This document shows positions 25,368-33,913 of a stretch of DNA of 44,400 nucleotides, piece by piece. The notes beneath the pieces are model-generated. The model was not told where the DNA came from and ran no database searches. It saw nothing but the letters and a program-made list of their open reading frames with translations. Position numbers and translations under genes: made by a program. Position 1 is the first letter of the stretch. Every line of letters begins with the position of its first letter. Source of the DNA: Clostridiales bacterium (lineage in GTDB: Bacteria > Bacillota > Clostridia > Oscillospirales > Oscillospiraceae); the NCBI GenBank assembly GCA_014799475.1, contig JAAVHX010000046.1, positions 1-44,400 on the forward strand, written 5' to 3'.

Positions 25368-27068
25368 TTGCTCAGCTTGCTGCATATCGAGAATATCGCG
25401 GTGATCTCCCAGGCGGACATCACCTTTGACAAGGGCTTCAACGTGCTCACCGGCGAGACCGGCGCGGGCAAGTCCATTGTCATCGACGCCATTGGAGCCA
25501 TCATGGGGGAGCGCACCAGCCGGGACCTCATCCGCACCGGGGCCAAATCCGCCCGGGTGTCCGCCCTGTTTCGGAACCTCCCTCCCCTGCCCTGGTTTGA
25601 GGAGCAGGGCGTCGGCCCCGACGAGAACGGGGAGCTGCTCATTGAGCGCGCCATCCAGGGGGACGGCAAAAACGTGTGCCGGGTAAACGGGCGGCCCCTG
25701 CTGGTCACCCAGCTCCGGGAGCTGGGCTGCCAGCTGGTAAACGTCCACGGCCAGCACGACGGCCAGCAGCTTCTGGACGAGGAGTGCCACCTGGGCTATC
25801 TGGACAGCTTCGGCGGCACGGAGGAGAGCTTGACTGCCTTTTCCGCCGCCTACGCCCAGGTGCGGGAGCTGCGCCGGGAGCTGGAGCGGCTCCAGATGGA
25901 CGACGGGGAGAAAGCCCGCCGGGTGGACACCCTGACTTATCAGATCGAGGAACTGGAGCGGGCCCAGCTGCGGGAGGGCGAGGACGAGGAGCTGTCCCAG
26001 CGGCGTGAGGTGCTGCGCAACGCCGAGCGGCTCACCGACGCGGTGGACGGGGCCTGGCAGGCCCTCACCGGCGGAGAGGACGGCGAAGGGGCCGTCTCCC
26101 TGCTCATGGAGGCGAGAAACCATCTGGCCCAGGGGGGGCGGTACAGCGGCGATCTGAAGGAGCTGTCGGAAAAGGCGGAGCAGCTTCGCTGCGACGTGGA
26201 CGACCTGGCGGAGCTGGTGCGGGACCTGCGGGGCACCCTGGACTTCTACCCCGGTGAGCTGGACGAGATCGAGGAGCGGCTGGATCTGCTGTACCGCCTG
26301 AAGAAAAAGTACGGGAACAGCACGGAGGAAATGCTGGCCTATCTGGACAAGTGCCGCCAGGAGCTGGACGCCATCCAGTTCTCCGAGGACCGCATGGCCC
26401 GGCTGGATAAGGAGCTGGCAAAGGCCCTGGACAAAGCGGCAAAGCTGGGCCAAGCCCTCTCCGCCCAGCGGCATAAGGCCGCGGAGGAGCTGGCCAAACG
26501 CATCCAGTCCGAGCTGAAGCAGCTGGATATGCCCCGGGTGCAGTTCCAGGTGGAGTTCGCCCCCAAAGACGCCCCTGACGGCATGGACGCCACCGGCATG
26601 GACACGGTGCGCTTCCTCATGTCCGCCAACGTGGGCGAGGCGCTGAAGCCCATCAATAAGATCGCCTCCGGCGGCGAGCTGTCCCGGATCATGCTGGCGC
26701 TGAAAAACGTGCTGGCGGAGACGGAGCAGGTGTCCACCCTGATCTTCGACGAGGTGGACACCGGCGTGTCCGGACGGGCGGCGGTGAAGGTGGCCCGGAA
26801 GCTGTTTGAGGTGTCCAAGGGGCGGCAGGTGCTGTGCGTCACCCACCTGCCCCAGATCGCCGCCATGGGGGACGTCCACTTCTCGGTGGAAAAGGGCGAG
26901 GCGGACGGGCGGACGTTCACCCGTGTTGAGCGGCTGGACCGCGCCCAGCGCCGGGAGGAGCTGGCCCGCCTCAGCGGCGGCCAGACCACCGCCGTCATGC
27001 TGGAGGGCGCGGAGGAGCTGCTGTCCACGGCGGAACAATACAAGACGGGAGCGGTGAGCCAATCATGA
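25368..27068 (+). CDS. recN: DNA repair protein RecN
   Basis: 566 residues, SMC-like ATPase. Walker A GETGAGKS is at residues 29-36. The middle is coiled coil around LERLQMDDGEKARRVDTL. The ABC signature ASGGELSRIMLALK and Walker B TLIFDEVDTGVSG lie near the C-terminus, with the LCVTHLPQIAAMGD switch. It acts in double-strand-break repair. Start at TTG 25368 after GGAGAGGTGAG. It overlaps the next gene by four bases. Confidence 0.95.
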   Translation: MLSLLHIENIAVISQADITFDKGFNVLTGETGAGKSIVIDAIGAIMGERTSRDLIRTGAKSARVSALFRNLPPLPWFEEQGVGPDENGELLIERAIQGDGKNVCRVNGRPLLVTQLRELGCQLVNVHGQHDGQQLLDEECHLGYLDSFGGTEESLTAFSAAYAQVRELRRELERLQMDDGEKARRVDTLTYQIEELERAQLREGEDEELSQRREVLRNAERLTDAVDGAWQALTGGEDGEGAVSLLMEARNHLAQGGRYSGDLKELSEKAEQLRCDVDDLAELVRDLRGTLDFYPGELDEIEERLDLLYRLKKKYGNSTEEMLAYLDKCRQELDAIQFSEDRMARLDKELAKALDKAAKLGQALSAQRHKAAEELAKRIQSELKQLDMPRVQFQVEFAPKDAPDGMDATGMDTVRFLMSANVGEALKPINKIASGGELSRIMLALKNVLAETEQVSTLIFDEVDTGVSGRAAVKVARKLFEVSKGRQVLCVTHLPQIAAMGDVHFSVEKGEADGRTFTRVERLDRAQRREELARLSGGQTTAVMLEGAEELLSTAEQYKTGAVSQS

Positions 27069-27886
27069 TAAAGGCCATATTTTTTGACATTGACGGCACG
27101 CTGGTATCCTTCCGGCAGAAATTTCTCTCCGACCAACTGCTGGCCGACCTGACCACCCTGCGGGAGCGGGGGATCAAAACCTTCATCTGCTCGGGCCGGG
27201 CCTTGCAAGACCTGGAGAACACCGGGATGCTCCGGGGGGCCAAATTTGACGGCTATGTGACCATCAACGGCCAGTTCTGCTGCGACGGGGACGGCACCCC
27301 CTTCCGGGACGAGCCCATCGGTTTGGACGATATGCGGGGGGCCTACCAGGTGCTGCTGGACAACCCCACCGTCCCCGCCCTGTTGGAAGGGAACGGGGAG
27401 AGCTACCTCACCCAGATCAACGACCGGGTGCGGGAAATCTATGAGTTTCTCCACACGGAGCCGTACCCGTTGTGCCCTTTGGAATGGCTGCTGGAGCGCA
27501 AGGTGTACCAGTTTGTCCCCTTTGTCGCCTCCGGGGAGGAGGCGCTGTTTCTGGACGCCATGCCGGACTGCACCTATACCCGCTGGCACCCGAAGGGCAT
27601 CGACATCATGCCCAGGGACGGCGGCAAGGGCGTGGGCGTCCTCGCCACCATGGAGCGGTACGGCTTCACTCGGGACGAGGTCATGGTCTTTGGCGACGGC
27701 GAAAACGACATGAGCATGATGGCCCAGGCGGGGCTCAGCGTGGCCATGGGCAACGGCGAGGACATGGTGAAGGCCATGGCCGATCATGTCACGGACACGG
27801 TGGAGAACGACGGCGTGTCCAAGGCCCTGCGGCATTTCGGGCTGCTGCTCGATGAAAAAGGGTTTGACAACGGCCATATCTTGTGA
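27065..27886 (+). CDS. Cof-type HAD hydrolase
   Basis: 273 residues. HAD motif I DIDGT at residues 8-12, motif II in ICSGR, and motifs III/IV in FGDGENDMSMMAQAG with a conserved upstream lysine (GGKGVGV). The type IIB cap matches Cof/YcsE-like sugar-phosphate or flavin-phosphate phosphatases; substrate unknown. Last gene of the nusB-recN operon. The promoter of the T-box leader lies inside its last codons. Confidence 0.9.
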   Translation: MIKAIFFDIDGTLVSFRQKFLSDQLLADLTTLRERGIKTFICSGRALQDLENTGMLRGAKFDGYVTINGQFCCDGDGTPFRDEPIGLDDMRGAYQVLLDNPTVPALLEGNGESYLTQINDRVREIYEFLHTEPYPLCPLEWLLERKVYQFVPFVASGEEALFLDAMPDCTYTRWHPKGIDIMPRDGGKGVGVLATMERYGFTRDEVMVFGDGENDMSMMAQAGLSVAMGNGEDMVKAMADHVTDTVENDGVSKALRHFGLLLDEKGFDNGHIL

Positions 27887-27892
27887 TATGAT
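27864..27892 (+). promoter_or_regulatory. Promoter of the T-box / tyrS transcript
   Basis: TTGACA (27864-27869), 17 bases, TATGAT (27887-27892). It begins inside the 3' end of the HAD gene. Confidence 0.85.
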
Positions 27893-27899
27893 CCTGTCA

Positions 27900-28170
27900 A
27901 TGCGAGGATGAGGATCAGTAACCAAAGGCCCTCCTGCCCAGAGAGCCCCCGTTTGGTGGAAGGGGGACAGGAACCGTTGGCGAATACCCCTCGGAGCAGC
28001 CGCCTGAACGGGACGTTTACCGCTCCCCAGTAGGGTCGGACGGGTGCGCCCGGTACAGCGCCGGGGTCCTGTTGGGGACTCCCTGAGGCCGCTCTTCGCG
28101 AGAAGGCGGCAAAACAGAGGTGGTACCGCGAACCTTCGCCCTCTGTCCTGAATGGGACAGGGGGCGTTTT
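27900..28170 (+). promoter_or_regulatory. T-box riboswitch, tyrosine-specific
   Basis: Stem I carries the AGTA motif (27917-27920) and a specifier loop GAATACCCC in which TAC (27985-27987) is the Tyr codon. The T-box core AGGTGGTACCGCG is at 28118-28130; its TGGT bulge would pair with a tRNA 3' end having discriminator A, as tRNA-Tyr does. The terminator is CGCCCTCTGTCC paired with GGACAGGGGGCG (28137-28166) plus TTTT. Uncharged tRNA-Tyr should favour the antiterminator and read-through into the three following genes, the last being tyrS. This also accounts for the non-coding stretch 27887-28206. Confidence 0.93.
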
Positions 28171-28206
28171 GATCGTCTAATAAAAAATGGAAAGGAGCAG
28201 AAAGAT

Positions 28207-28677
28207 ATGGTTTTTCAAGGCGCGGCGGAACAGAACGGCTGGGTGATCGTTGAATACAAGACCACCTGGCAATATGGGTATGATTTCATGCTGGACGCGG
28301 CACAGGTCATCATTGACACGGACTTTCGAGATAAGCTGCAGGGCGTCGCGGTGGCGGAGGTCGCCGGAGCGGAGGATATGGAGCAGCTCGACCAGGTCAG
28401 GGCTTGCGGGAACCACCTGCGCGAATGTCCGTCTGTGGCCGAGGAGCACGGCGTTTTGACGGTAACGGGCGTCAGCCAGATCATGGAATGCGCCGTTCAA
28501 GTGGAGTTCTTCAACCAGACAAGGCTGGTGAGGCTGTTTTCGCCATTTCCGCAGTATTTTAAAGAGCATGGGGATCAGGTTTTCGACCATTATATGAACA
28601 GCATTGAAATTATGGCGTACTGCAAAGACACGGAGCGCCGGACGATAGAAAAAATGCGGCGGGCCAATCCGGGGTGA
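28207..28677 (+). CDS. Hypothetical protein between T-box and tyrS
   Basis: 156 residues. I do not recognise a family. There is no membrane segment; it reads as a mixed alpha/beta soluble protein (NGWVIVEYKTTWQYGYDF, HGVLTVTGVSQIMECAVQVE). Start at ATG 28207 with AAAGGAG nine bases upstream. It is the first gene behind the T-box. Codon use is less GC-rich than tyrS, suggesting later arrival. It is followed by a GNAT gene after five bases. Confidence 0.65.
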   Translation: MVFQGAAEQNGWVIVEYKTTWQYGYDFMLDAAQVIIDTDFRDKLQGVAVAEVAGAEDMEQLDQVRACGNHLRECPSVAEEHGVLTVTGVSQIMECAVQVEFFNQTRLVRLFSPFPQYFKEHGDQVFDHYMNSIEIMAYCKDTERRTIEKMRRANPG

Positions 28678-28682
28678 TTTTG

Positions 28683-29150
28683 ATGGCGGGCGAAATACAG
28701 CTGGAAAAGGTTTCTTTGGATGACGCAGAGCTACTTTGGCGGATGCAGAGAACAGCGTTTTCCGAACTTTTGGAAAAGTATCAGGATACGGACACCAATC
28801 CCGCCTGTGAAACGCTGGAACGTGTCCGGGAAAAGGCGGCGCAGCCGGACTCCACGTTTTACTGGATCAAGCAAGACGGTGAGCCGGTTGGGGGTATCAG
28901 AGTGGTGCTCCGGGAGAATGAAAGCAAGCGCATCTCTCCGCTGTTCATCCTGCCCCAGTACCGCAACAAAGGGATCGCCCAACAGGCGATCAGACTGGCG
29001 GAGGAGCTCTATGGAGACGAGGACTGGGAGCTGGGCACGATCCTACAGGAGAAGGGAAACTGTCATCTGTATGAAAAGATGGGCTATCGCCCCACCGGGG
29101 CGACGCTGGAAATCAACGACAAACTGACATTGATATTCTATAAAAAGTAA
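28683..29150 (+). CDS. GNAT family N-acetyltransferase
   Basis: 155 residues. Motif A is recognisable as ISPLFILPQYRNKGIAQQAI and motif B as HLYEKMGYRPTG. Substrate unknown. Start chosen at ATG 28683 after GGGGTGA; GTG 28674 overlaps the previous stop. It lies under the same tyrosine T-box, 13 bases before tyrS, and has the lower-GC composition of its neighbour. Confidence 0.85.
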   Translation: MAGEIQLEKVSLDDAELLWRMQRTAFSELLEKYQDTDTNPACETLERVREKAAQPDSTFYWIKQDGEPVGGIRVVLRENESKRISPLFILPQYRNKGIAQQAIRLAEELYGDEDWELGTILQEKGNCHLYEKMGYRPTGATLEINDKLTLIFYKK

Positions 29151-29163
29151 GGAGAAGATCATT

Positions 29164-30396
29164 ATGACGCTTTACGACGAATTGGTTGCCCGGGGCCTGG
29201 TGGCCCAGGTGACCAGCGAGGACGAGATCAAAGACCTCATCAACAACGGCAAGGCCACCTTCTATATCGGCTACAACTGCACCGCCGACAGCCTGACGGC
29301 GGGCCACTTTGTGACCCTGACCCTGATGAAGCGGCTCCAGCAGGCGGGCAACAAGCCCATCGCCCTCATCGGCGGCGGCACCACCACCATCGGCGACCCC
29401 TCCGGCCGCACCGATATGCGCAAGATGCTCTCCCGGGAGGACATCGACCACAACGCCGCCTGCTTTAAAAAGCAGATGGAGCGCTTCATCGATTTCGGCG
29501 AGGGCCCCGGCCAGGCCATGATGCTCAACAACGCCGACTGGCTGCTGAGCCTGAACTACGTGGAGCTGCTGCGGGAGGTGGGCGCCTGCTTCTCCGTGAA
29601 CAATATGCTCCGGGCGGACTGCTACAAGCAGCGCATGGAAAAGGGCCTCTCCTTCCTGGAGTTCAACTATATGATCATGCAGTCCTACGACTTCTACCAT
29701 ATGTTCCAGACGGTGGGCTGCAACCTCCAGTGCGGCGGCAACGACCAGTGGAGCAATATGTTGGGCGGTACGGAGCTGATCCGCCGCAAGCTGGGCAAGG
29801 ATTCCCACTGCATGACCATCAACCTGCTCACCGACTCTCAGGGCAACAAGATGGGCAAGACCGCCGGCAACGCCGTGTGGCTTGATCCCAACAAGACCAG
29901 CCCCTACGACTTCTACCAGTACTGGCGCAACGTGGGCGACGCGGACGTGATGAAGTGCATCCGCTGGCTCACCTTCCTGCCCCTGGAGCAGATCGACGAG
30001 ATGGACCACTGGAAGGACGCCCAGCTCAACCAGGCCAAGGAGATCCTGGCCTGGGAGCTCACCAACATGGTTCACGGCAAGGAGGAGGCGGACAAGGCCC
30101 AGGCCGCCGCCCGGGCGCTGTTCTCCGGCGGCGGGGACGCCGGCAATATGCCGTCCACCGAGCTGACCGACGCCGACTTTACCGACGGCTCCATCGGTGC
30201 GCTGACGCTGCTGGTGAAATGTGGGCTGGCCGCCTCCAACGGCGAGGCCCGGCGGCTCATCCAGCAGGGCGGCATTGCCGTGGCCGACGAGAAGGTGGCC
30301 GACCCCGCCGCCCAGTTCCCCAAGGACAAGTTTGCTGGGGAGGGCGTCATCGTCAAGAAGGGCAAAAAGGTGTTCCACCGGGCAACCTTTTCTTGA
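29164..30396 (+). CDS. tyrS: Tyrosyl-tRNA synthetase
   Basis: 410 residues, full length. Class I signatures: the HIGH-equivalent GYNCTADSLTAGH near residues 38-50 and the KMSKS-equivalent NKMGKT near residue 232. The tyrosine-binding CGGNDQWSNMLGG is present, and a C-terminal S4 RNA-binding domain (SNGEARRLIQQGGIAVADEK). Start ATG 29164 after AAGGAGA. The tyrosine-specific T-box lies 1 kb upstream with two other genes between. Confidence 0.96.
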   Translation: MTLYDELVARGLVAQVTSEDEIKDLINNGKATFYIGYNCTADSLTAGHFVTLTLMKRLQQAGNKPIALIGGGTTTIGDPSGRTDMRKMLSREDIDHNAACFKKQMERFIDFGEGPGQAMMLNNADWLLSLNYVELLREVGACFSVNNMLRADCYKQRMEKGLSFLEFNYMIMQSYDFYHMFQTVGCNLQCGGNDQWSNMLGGTELIRRKLGKDSHCMTINLLTDSQGNKMGKTAGNAVWLDPNKTSPYDFYQYWRNVGDADVMKCIRWLTFLPLEQIDEMDHWKDAQLNQAKEILAWELTNMVHGKEEADKAQAAARALFSGGGDAGNMPSTELTDADFTDGSIGALTLLVKCGLAASNGEARRLIQQGGIAVADEKVADPAAQFPKDKFAGEGVIVKKGKKVFHRATFS

Positions 30397-30414
30397 AGAT
30401 TAGAGGTAATCCTT

Positions 30415-30768
30415 ATGTATTATTCTTATGTTATGGGAATTAGCGATAGAATCCTTGCTTTGAGAGACAGTGGTTTTATCATTGAGCAATTTGGTGACAA
30501 TTATGGTGTCGCATTTCCGAAAGGAAAAGCTGATGAATGGGAACAATTTATAAGCCAATATTTAGAGTTAGGTTATTGGAATGAGTATCTTTCAGATGAT
30601 GGGGTCATTTTCTTATTCCATCTTGAAGATGGGTTAAGGAGATATGTTGTAAAAGATTTTAATAATGATGAAGTCCTATCTTTGTGTGAAAATCTTTGTG
30701 AACGCAAATTCAATTCACTAAAGGATATGTTAAAGGAAAACCATTATTATTGTGATAAGATAATATAA
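30415..30768 (+). CDS. AT-rich orphan protein, unknown function
   Basis: 117 residues, acidic and aromatic-rich (QFGDNYGVAFPKGKADEWEQ, YLSDDGVIFLFHLEDGLRRY), soluble. The gene is strikingly AT-rich beside its GC-rich neighbours, a sign of transfer. Size and composition are like small immunity-type or phage-defence accessory proteins, but I cannot assign it. ATG 30415 follows AGAGG; ATG 30433 is possible. It starts 18 bases after tyrS. Confidence 0.6.
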   Translation: MYYSYVMGISDRILALRDSGFIIEQFGDNYGVAFPKGKADEWEQFISQYLELGYWNEYLSDDGVIFLFHLEDGLRRYVVKDFNNDEVLSLCENLCERKFNSLKDMLKENHYYCDKII

Positions 30769-30806
30769 TTGAAAGAAAAAGTTTCCAAAAGGGGCTTTAA
30801 ACTCAC

Positions 30807-30860
30807 TTCCACTGTGGGTGGCAGCTATCACGATTCCCCACGACGACGGCCACAGTGGAA
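30807..30860. repeat. Perfect 11-bp inverted repeat
   Basis: TTCCACTGTGG (30807-30817) and CCACAGTGGAA (30850-30860) are separated by 32 bases. There is no T-run. It lies between the AT-rich orphan gene and the dapB terminator. Confidence 0.6.
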
Positions 30861-30871
30861 TCCAGACGCAA

Positions 30872-30904
30872 AAAATCCCCTCCAGCGCCGCTGGAGGGGA
30901 TTTT
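30872..30904. terminator. Bidirectional intrinsic terminator at the end of dapB
   Basis: A 15-bp stem (30872-30886 with 30890-30904, loop GCC) with A/T flanks works for the convergent dapB and for the orphan gene. Confidence 0.88.
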
Positions 30905-30905
30905 C

Positions 30906-31664
30906 TTATTGACTGATGAGGTGGGACATATCGTACATACCCGGCGCGTCCACCCCGGCCAGGAACTTGGCCGCCTTCACCGCGCCCACGGCGAACACCT
31001 CCCGGCTGGCGGCATGGTGGCTGATTTCAATCACCTCGTCCCGCCCGGCGAACACCACCGTATGGTCGCCCACGATGGTGCCCCCCCGCAGGGAGGAGAT
31101 GCCGATTTCCCGCCTGTCACGGGGCTTGCGGACGCTGTGGCGGTCATAGACGTATTCCGGCTCATAGGGAAGCGCCTGGGCGGCGGCGTCCGCCAGCATC
31201 AGGGCGGTGCCGCTGGGGGCGTCCAGCTTGCGGCGGTGGTGGCGCTCCTCGATCTCCACATCGAAGTCCTCCCCCAGCAGGGCGGCGGCGCGGCGGATCA
31301 AATCCATCAGCACGTTGATGCCCAGAGACATATTGGCGGAACGGAACACGGGGATGGACTTGGCAGCTTCCCCGATCCGGGCAAGCTGCTCCTCCGAATA
31401 GCCCGTGGTGGCCAGCACGATGGGGAGCTTGCGGGCAGCGCAGAAGTCCAGCAGTCCCTCCAGCGCGGCGGGATGGGAGAAGTCGATCACCGCGTCCGCC
31501 TCCACGCCGCAGGCGGCGGGGGTGGAGAACACGGGGAAGCCGTCCATAGGCTGGGGCAGCAGGTCGATGCCCGCCACCACCTCCACGTCCGGGTCGTTGG
31601 CGCAGATGTCCGCCACCACCCGGCCCATGTGGCCGCAGCAGCCGGAGATGATTATCTTTCGCAT
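30906..31664 (-). CDS. dapB: 4-hydroxy-tetrahydrodipicolinate reductase
   Basis: 252 residues. The N-terminal dinucleotide-binding motif is GCCGHMGR at residues 8-15; substrate-binding motifs are DFSHPAAL and the catalytic HHRRKLDAPSGTA. It makes tetrahydrodipicolinate for lysine and the diaminopimelate of peptidoglycan. It starts nine bases after dapA, so the two are cotranscribed. Confidence 0.96.
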   Translation of the reverse strand: MRKIIISGCCGHMGRVVADICANDPDVEVVAGIDLLPQPMDGFPVFSTPAACGVEADAVIDFSHPAALEGLLDFCAARKLPIVLATTGYSEEQLARIGEAAKSIPVFRSANMSLGINVLMDLIRRAAALLGEDFDVEIEERHHRRKLDAPSGTALMLADAAAQALPYEPEYVYDRHSVRKPRDRREIGISSLRGGTIVGDHTVVFAGRDEVIEISHHAASREVFAVGAVKAAKFLAGVDAPGMYDMSHLISQ

Positions 31665-31673
31665 ATTTCCACC

Positions 31674-32564
31674 TTATTTCAGCAGGCCGGCACGCTTCAT
31701 GGCCTGGCGCAGGACCTCCAGGTTCTTCTCCGAGATGTCGCACAGCGGCAGGCGCAGGGGGCCGGCCTCCATGCCCAACAGGTTCATGGCCGCCTTGATG
31801 GGGATGGGGTTGACCTCGGTGAACAGCGCGTCGATGAGGTCCATGTACTGGATCTGGAGCTTTGAGGCGGCGGCGAAGTCGTTGTCCAGGCACAGCCGGG
31901 TCATTTTCACCATCACCTCGGGGACGATGTTGGAGGCCACGGAGATGACGCCCTTGGCCCCCAGGGCCATCATGGGCACCACCTGGTCGTCGTTGCCCGA
32001 CCAGATGTAGAAGTCGTCCCCGCAGAGGAACCGGGTGTGGGCCAACAGGGAGAAGTTGCCGCTGGCCTCCTTCACGCCGTTGATCTTGGGATTCTGGGAG
32101 AGTACCTTGTAGGTCTCAGCGGTGAAGGACACGCCGGTGCGGCTGGGCACGTTGTACAGGATGATGGGCAGCTCCACCCGGTCGGCGATGTACTCGTAGT
32201 GCTTGATGAGGCCGGTCTGGCTGGCCTTGTTGTAGTAGGGAGTGACGTGGAGCAGGGCGTCCGCCCCGGAATCCTGGGCGTGCTGGGACAGGTAAACGGC
32301 GGCGGAGGTGTCGTTGGAGCCCGCGCCCGCGATGACCTTCACCCGGTGGTTCACCCGCTTCACGCAGAACTCCACGGCGGCGATGTGCTCCCGGATGGAC
32401 ATGGTGGCGGACTCGCCGGTGGTGCCGCACACGCACACCGCGTCCACCCCGGCCTCGATCTGGGCGTCGATGAGCTTGCCAAAGGCGTCGTAATTGATGA
32501 TGTTGTTCTGGTCAAAGGGGGTGACCAGGGCGGGACAGGAGCCGGTAAAGACAGGAGTTCTCAT
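31674..32564 (-). CDS. dapA: 4-hydroxy-tetrahydrodipicolinate synthase
   Basis: 296 residues, TIM barrel. Schiff-base lysine in GVKEASGN, catalytic tyrosine region ILYNVPSRTG, substrate loop CGTTGESATMS. It condenses pyruvate with aspartate semialdehyde, the product of the asd gene upstream. A GAAAGGATG site precedes ATG 32564. A terminator-like hairpin separates it from asd. Confidence 0.96.
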   Translation of the reverse strand: MRTPVFTGSCPALVTPFDQNNIINYDAFGKLIDAQIEAGVDAVCVCGTTGESATMSIREHIAAVEFCVKRVNHRVKVIAGAGSNDTSAAVYLSQHAQDSGADALLHVTPYYNKASQTGLIKHYEYIADRVELPIILYNVPSRTGVSFTAETYKVLSQNPKINGVKEASGNFSLLAHTRFLCGDDFYIWSGNDDQVVPMMALGAKGVISVASNIVPEVMVKMTRLCLDNDFAAASKLQIQYMDLIDALFTEVNPIPIKAAMNLLGMEAGPLRLPLCDISEKNLEVLRQAMKRAGLLK

Positions 32565-32593
32565 AAATCAGCATCCTTTCACATGATAAAAGA

Positions 32594-32616
32594 GGGCCCG
32601 CCCGCTGGGCGGGCCC
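32594..32616 (-). terminator. Hairpin between asd and dapA
   Basis: A 10-bp perfect GC stem (GGGCCCGCCC, 32594-32603, with 32607-32616) is followed on the minus strand by TCTTTTATC. It lies inside the asd-dapA-dapB set and could reduce read-through. Confidence 0.8.
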
Positions 32617-32621
32617 GAAAA

Positions 32622-33707
32622 TTATTTATGCTCAATATATCCCTCGGCGCACAGCAGCTCCGCCAGCAGCACGCCGCCGCCGGCGGCGCCCCGGAGGGTG
32701 TTGTGGGACAGGGAGACGAACTTGTAATCGTACTGGGTGTCCGGGCGCAGGCGGCCGATGGACACGGCCATGCCGCCCTCCAGATCCCGGTCCAGCTTGG
32801 CCTGGGGACGGTCAGGCTCCTCGAAGTAGTTCAGGAACTGCTTGGGGGCGGTGGGCAGATCCAGCTCCTGGGCGCGGCCCTTGAAGCTGGCCCACGCCTC
32901 CTTCATCTGCTCCATGGTGGGCTTGTTCTTAAAGGTGACAAAGGCGGCGGCGGTGTGGCCGTTGGACACGGGCACCCGCAGGCACTGGGCGGTGATGGAG
33001 GTGCCCTCGGCGTTGACGATGACGCCGTTTTCCACCCGGCCCCACACCTTCAGCGGCTCCTGCTCGCTCTTCTCCTCCTCGCCGCCGATGTAGGGGATCA
33101 GGTTATCCACCATCTCGGGCCAGCGCTCGAAGGTCTTGCCCGCGCCGGAGATGGCCTGATAGGTGCACACCAGCACCTTCTCGATGCCAAACTGGCGCAG
33201 AGGGGACAGAGCGGGGACATAGCTCTGGATGGAGCAGTTGGACTTGACAGCGATGAAGCCCCGCTTCGTGCCCAGTCGGGCCCGCTGGGATTTGATGACC
33301 TCGATGTGCTCCGGATTCACCTCGGGGATGACCATGGGCACGTCGGGCGTCCAGCGGTGGGCGGAGTTGTTGGACACCACCGGGCACTCGTGCCGGGCGT
33401 AGTCCTCCTCCAATGCCTTGATCTCGTCCTTCTTCATGTCCACGGCGGAGAACACGAAATCCACCTGAGACGCGATCTGATCCACATCGTCCTGGGCGCT
33501 GAGCAGCACCAGATCGCGGGCCTCCTGGGGGATGGGGGTGTCCATGGCCCAGCGGCCTCCTACCGCGTCCTCATACCGCTTGCCCGCGGAGCGGGGGCTG
33601 GCGGCCACCACGGTGAGCTGGAACCAGGGGTGGCTCTCCAGCAGGGTGACGAAGCGCTGGCCCACCATGCCGGTGGCGCCGATGACGCCGACTTTATACT
33701 TTTCCAT
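32622..33707 (-). CDS. asd: Aspartate-semialdehyde dehydrogenase (archaeal/fungal type)
   Basis: 361 residues. N-terminal NADP site GVIGATGMVGQRF; catalytic cysteine in KSNCSIQSYVPAL; active-site His/Arg region NGHTAAAF. Sequence and length fit the archaeal/fungal-like Asd group common in Clostridia rather than the E. coli type. It provides aspartate semialdehyde to DapA. Confidence 0.95.
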   Translation of the reverse strand: MEKYKVGVIGATGMVGQRFVTLLESHPWFQLTVVAASPRSAGKRYEDAVGGRWAMDTPIPQEARDLVLLSAQDDVDQIASQVDFVFSAVDMKKDEIKALEEDYARHECPVVSNNSAHRWTPDVPMVIPEVNPEHIEVIKSQRARLGTKRGFIAVKSNCSIQSYVPALSPLRQFGIEKVLVCTYQAISGAGKTFERWPEMVDNLIPYIGGEEEKSEQEPLKVWGRVENGVIVNAEGTSITAQCLRVPVSNGHTAAAFVTFKNKPTMEQMKEAWASFKGRAQELDLPTAPKQFLNYFEEPDRPQAKLDRDLEGGMAVSIGRLRPDTQYDYKFVSLSHNTLRGAAGGGVLLAELLCAEGYIEHK

Positions 33708-33913
33708 CTTGTTTGACCTCCCGCGCGCCGTTCCATCCGGCTGGAATTTAGGGGTTGCGGCCGGTTGGCGGATGCGCTATAATATGAATATTGTCGAAAG
33801 AAGCCGCAAAATGCAGGCTTTGACCACAACACAGCGGTACCTATCATGATAACATCAACACACTAAAGTGTCAATTTTACGTTGCCCTCGCAAGTGGAGA
33901 AATGGAGGACTAA

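Noticed and set aside
32037-33716. 559-codon plus-strand open frame opposite dapA and asd
   Set aside because: It spans two real minus-strand genes and their terminator; composition is that of a mirrored codon bias.
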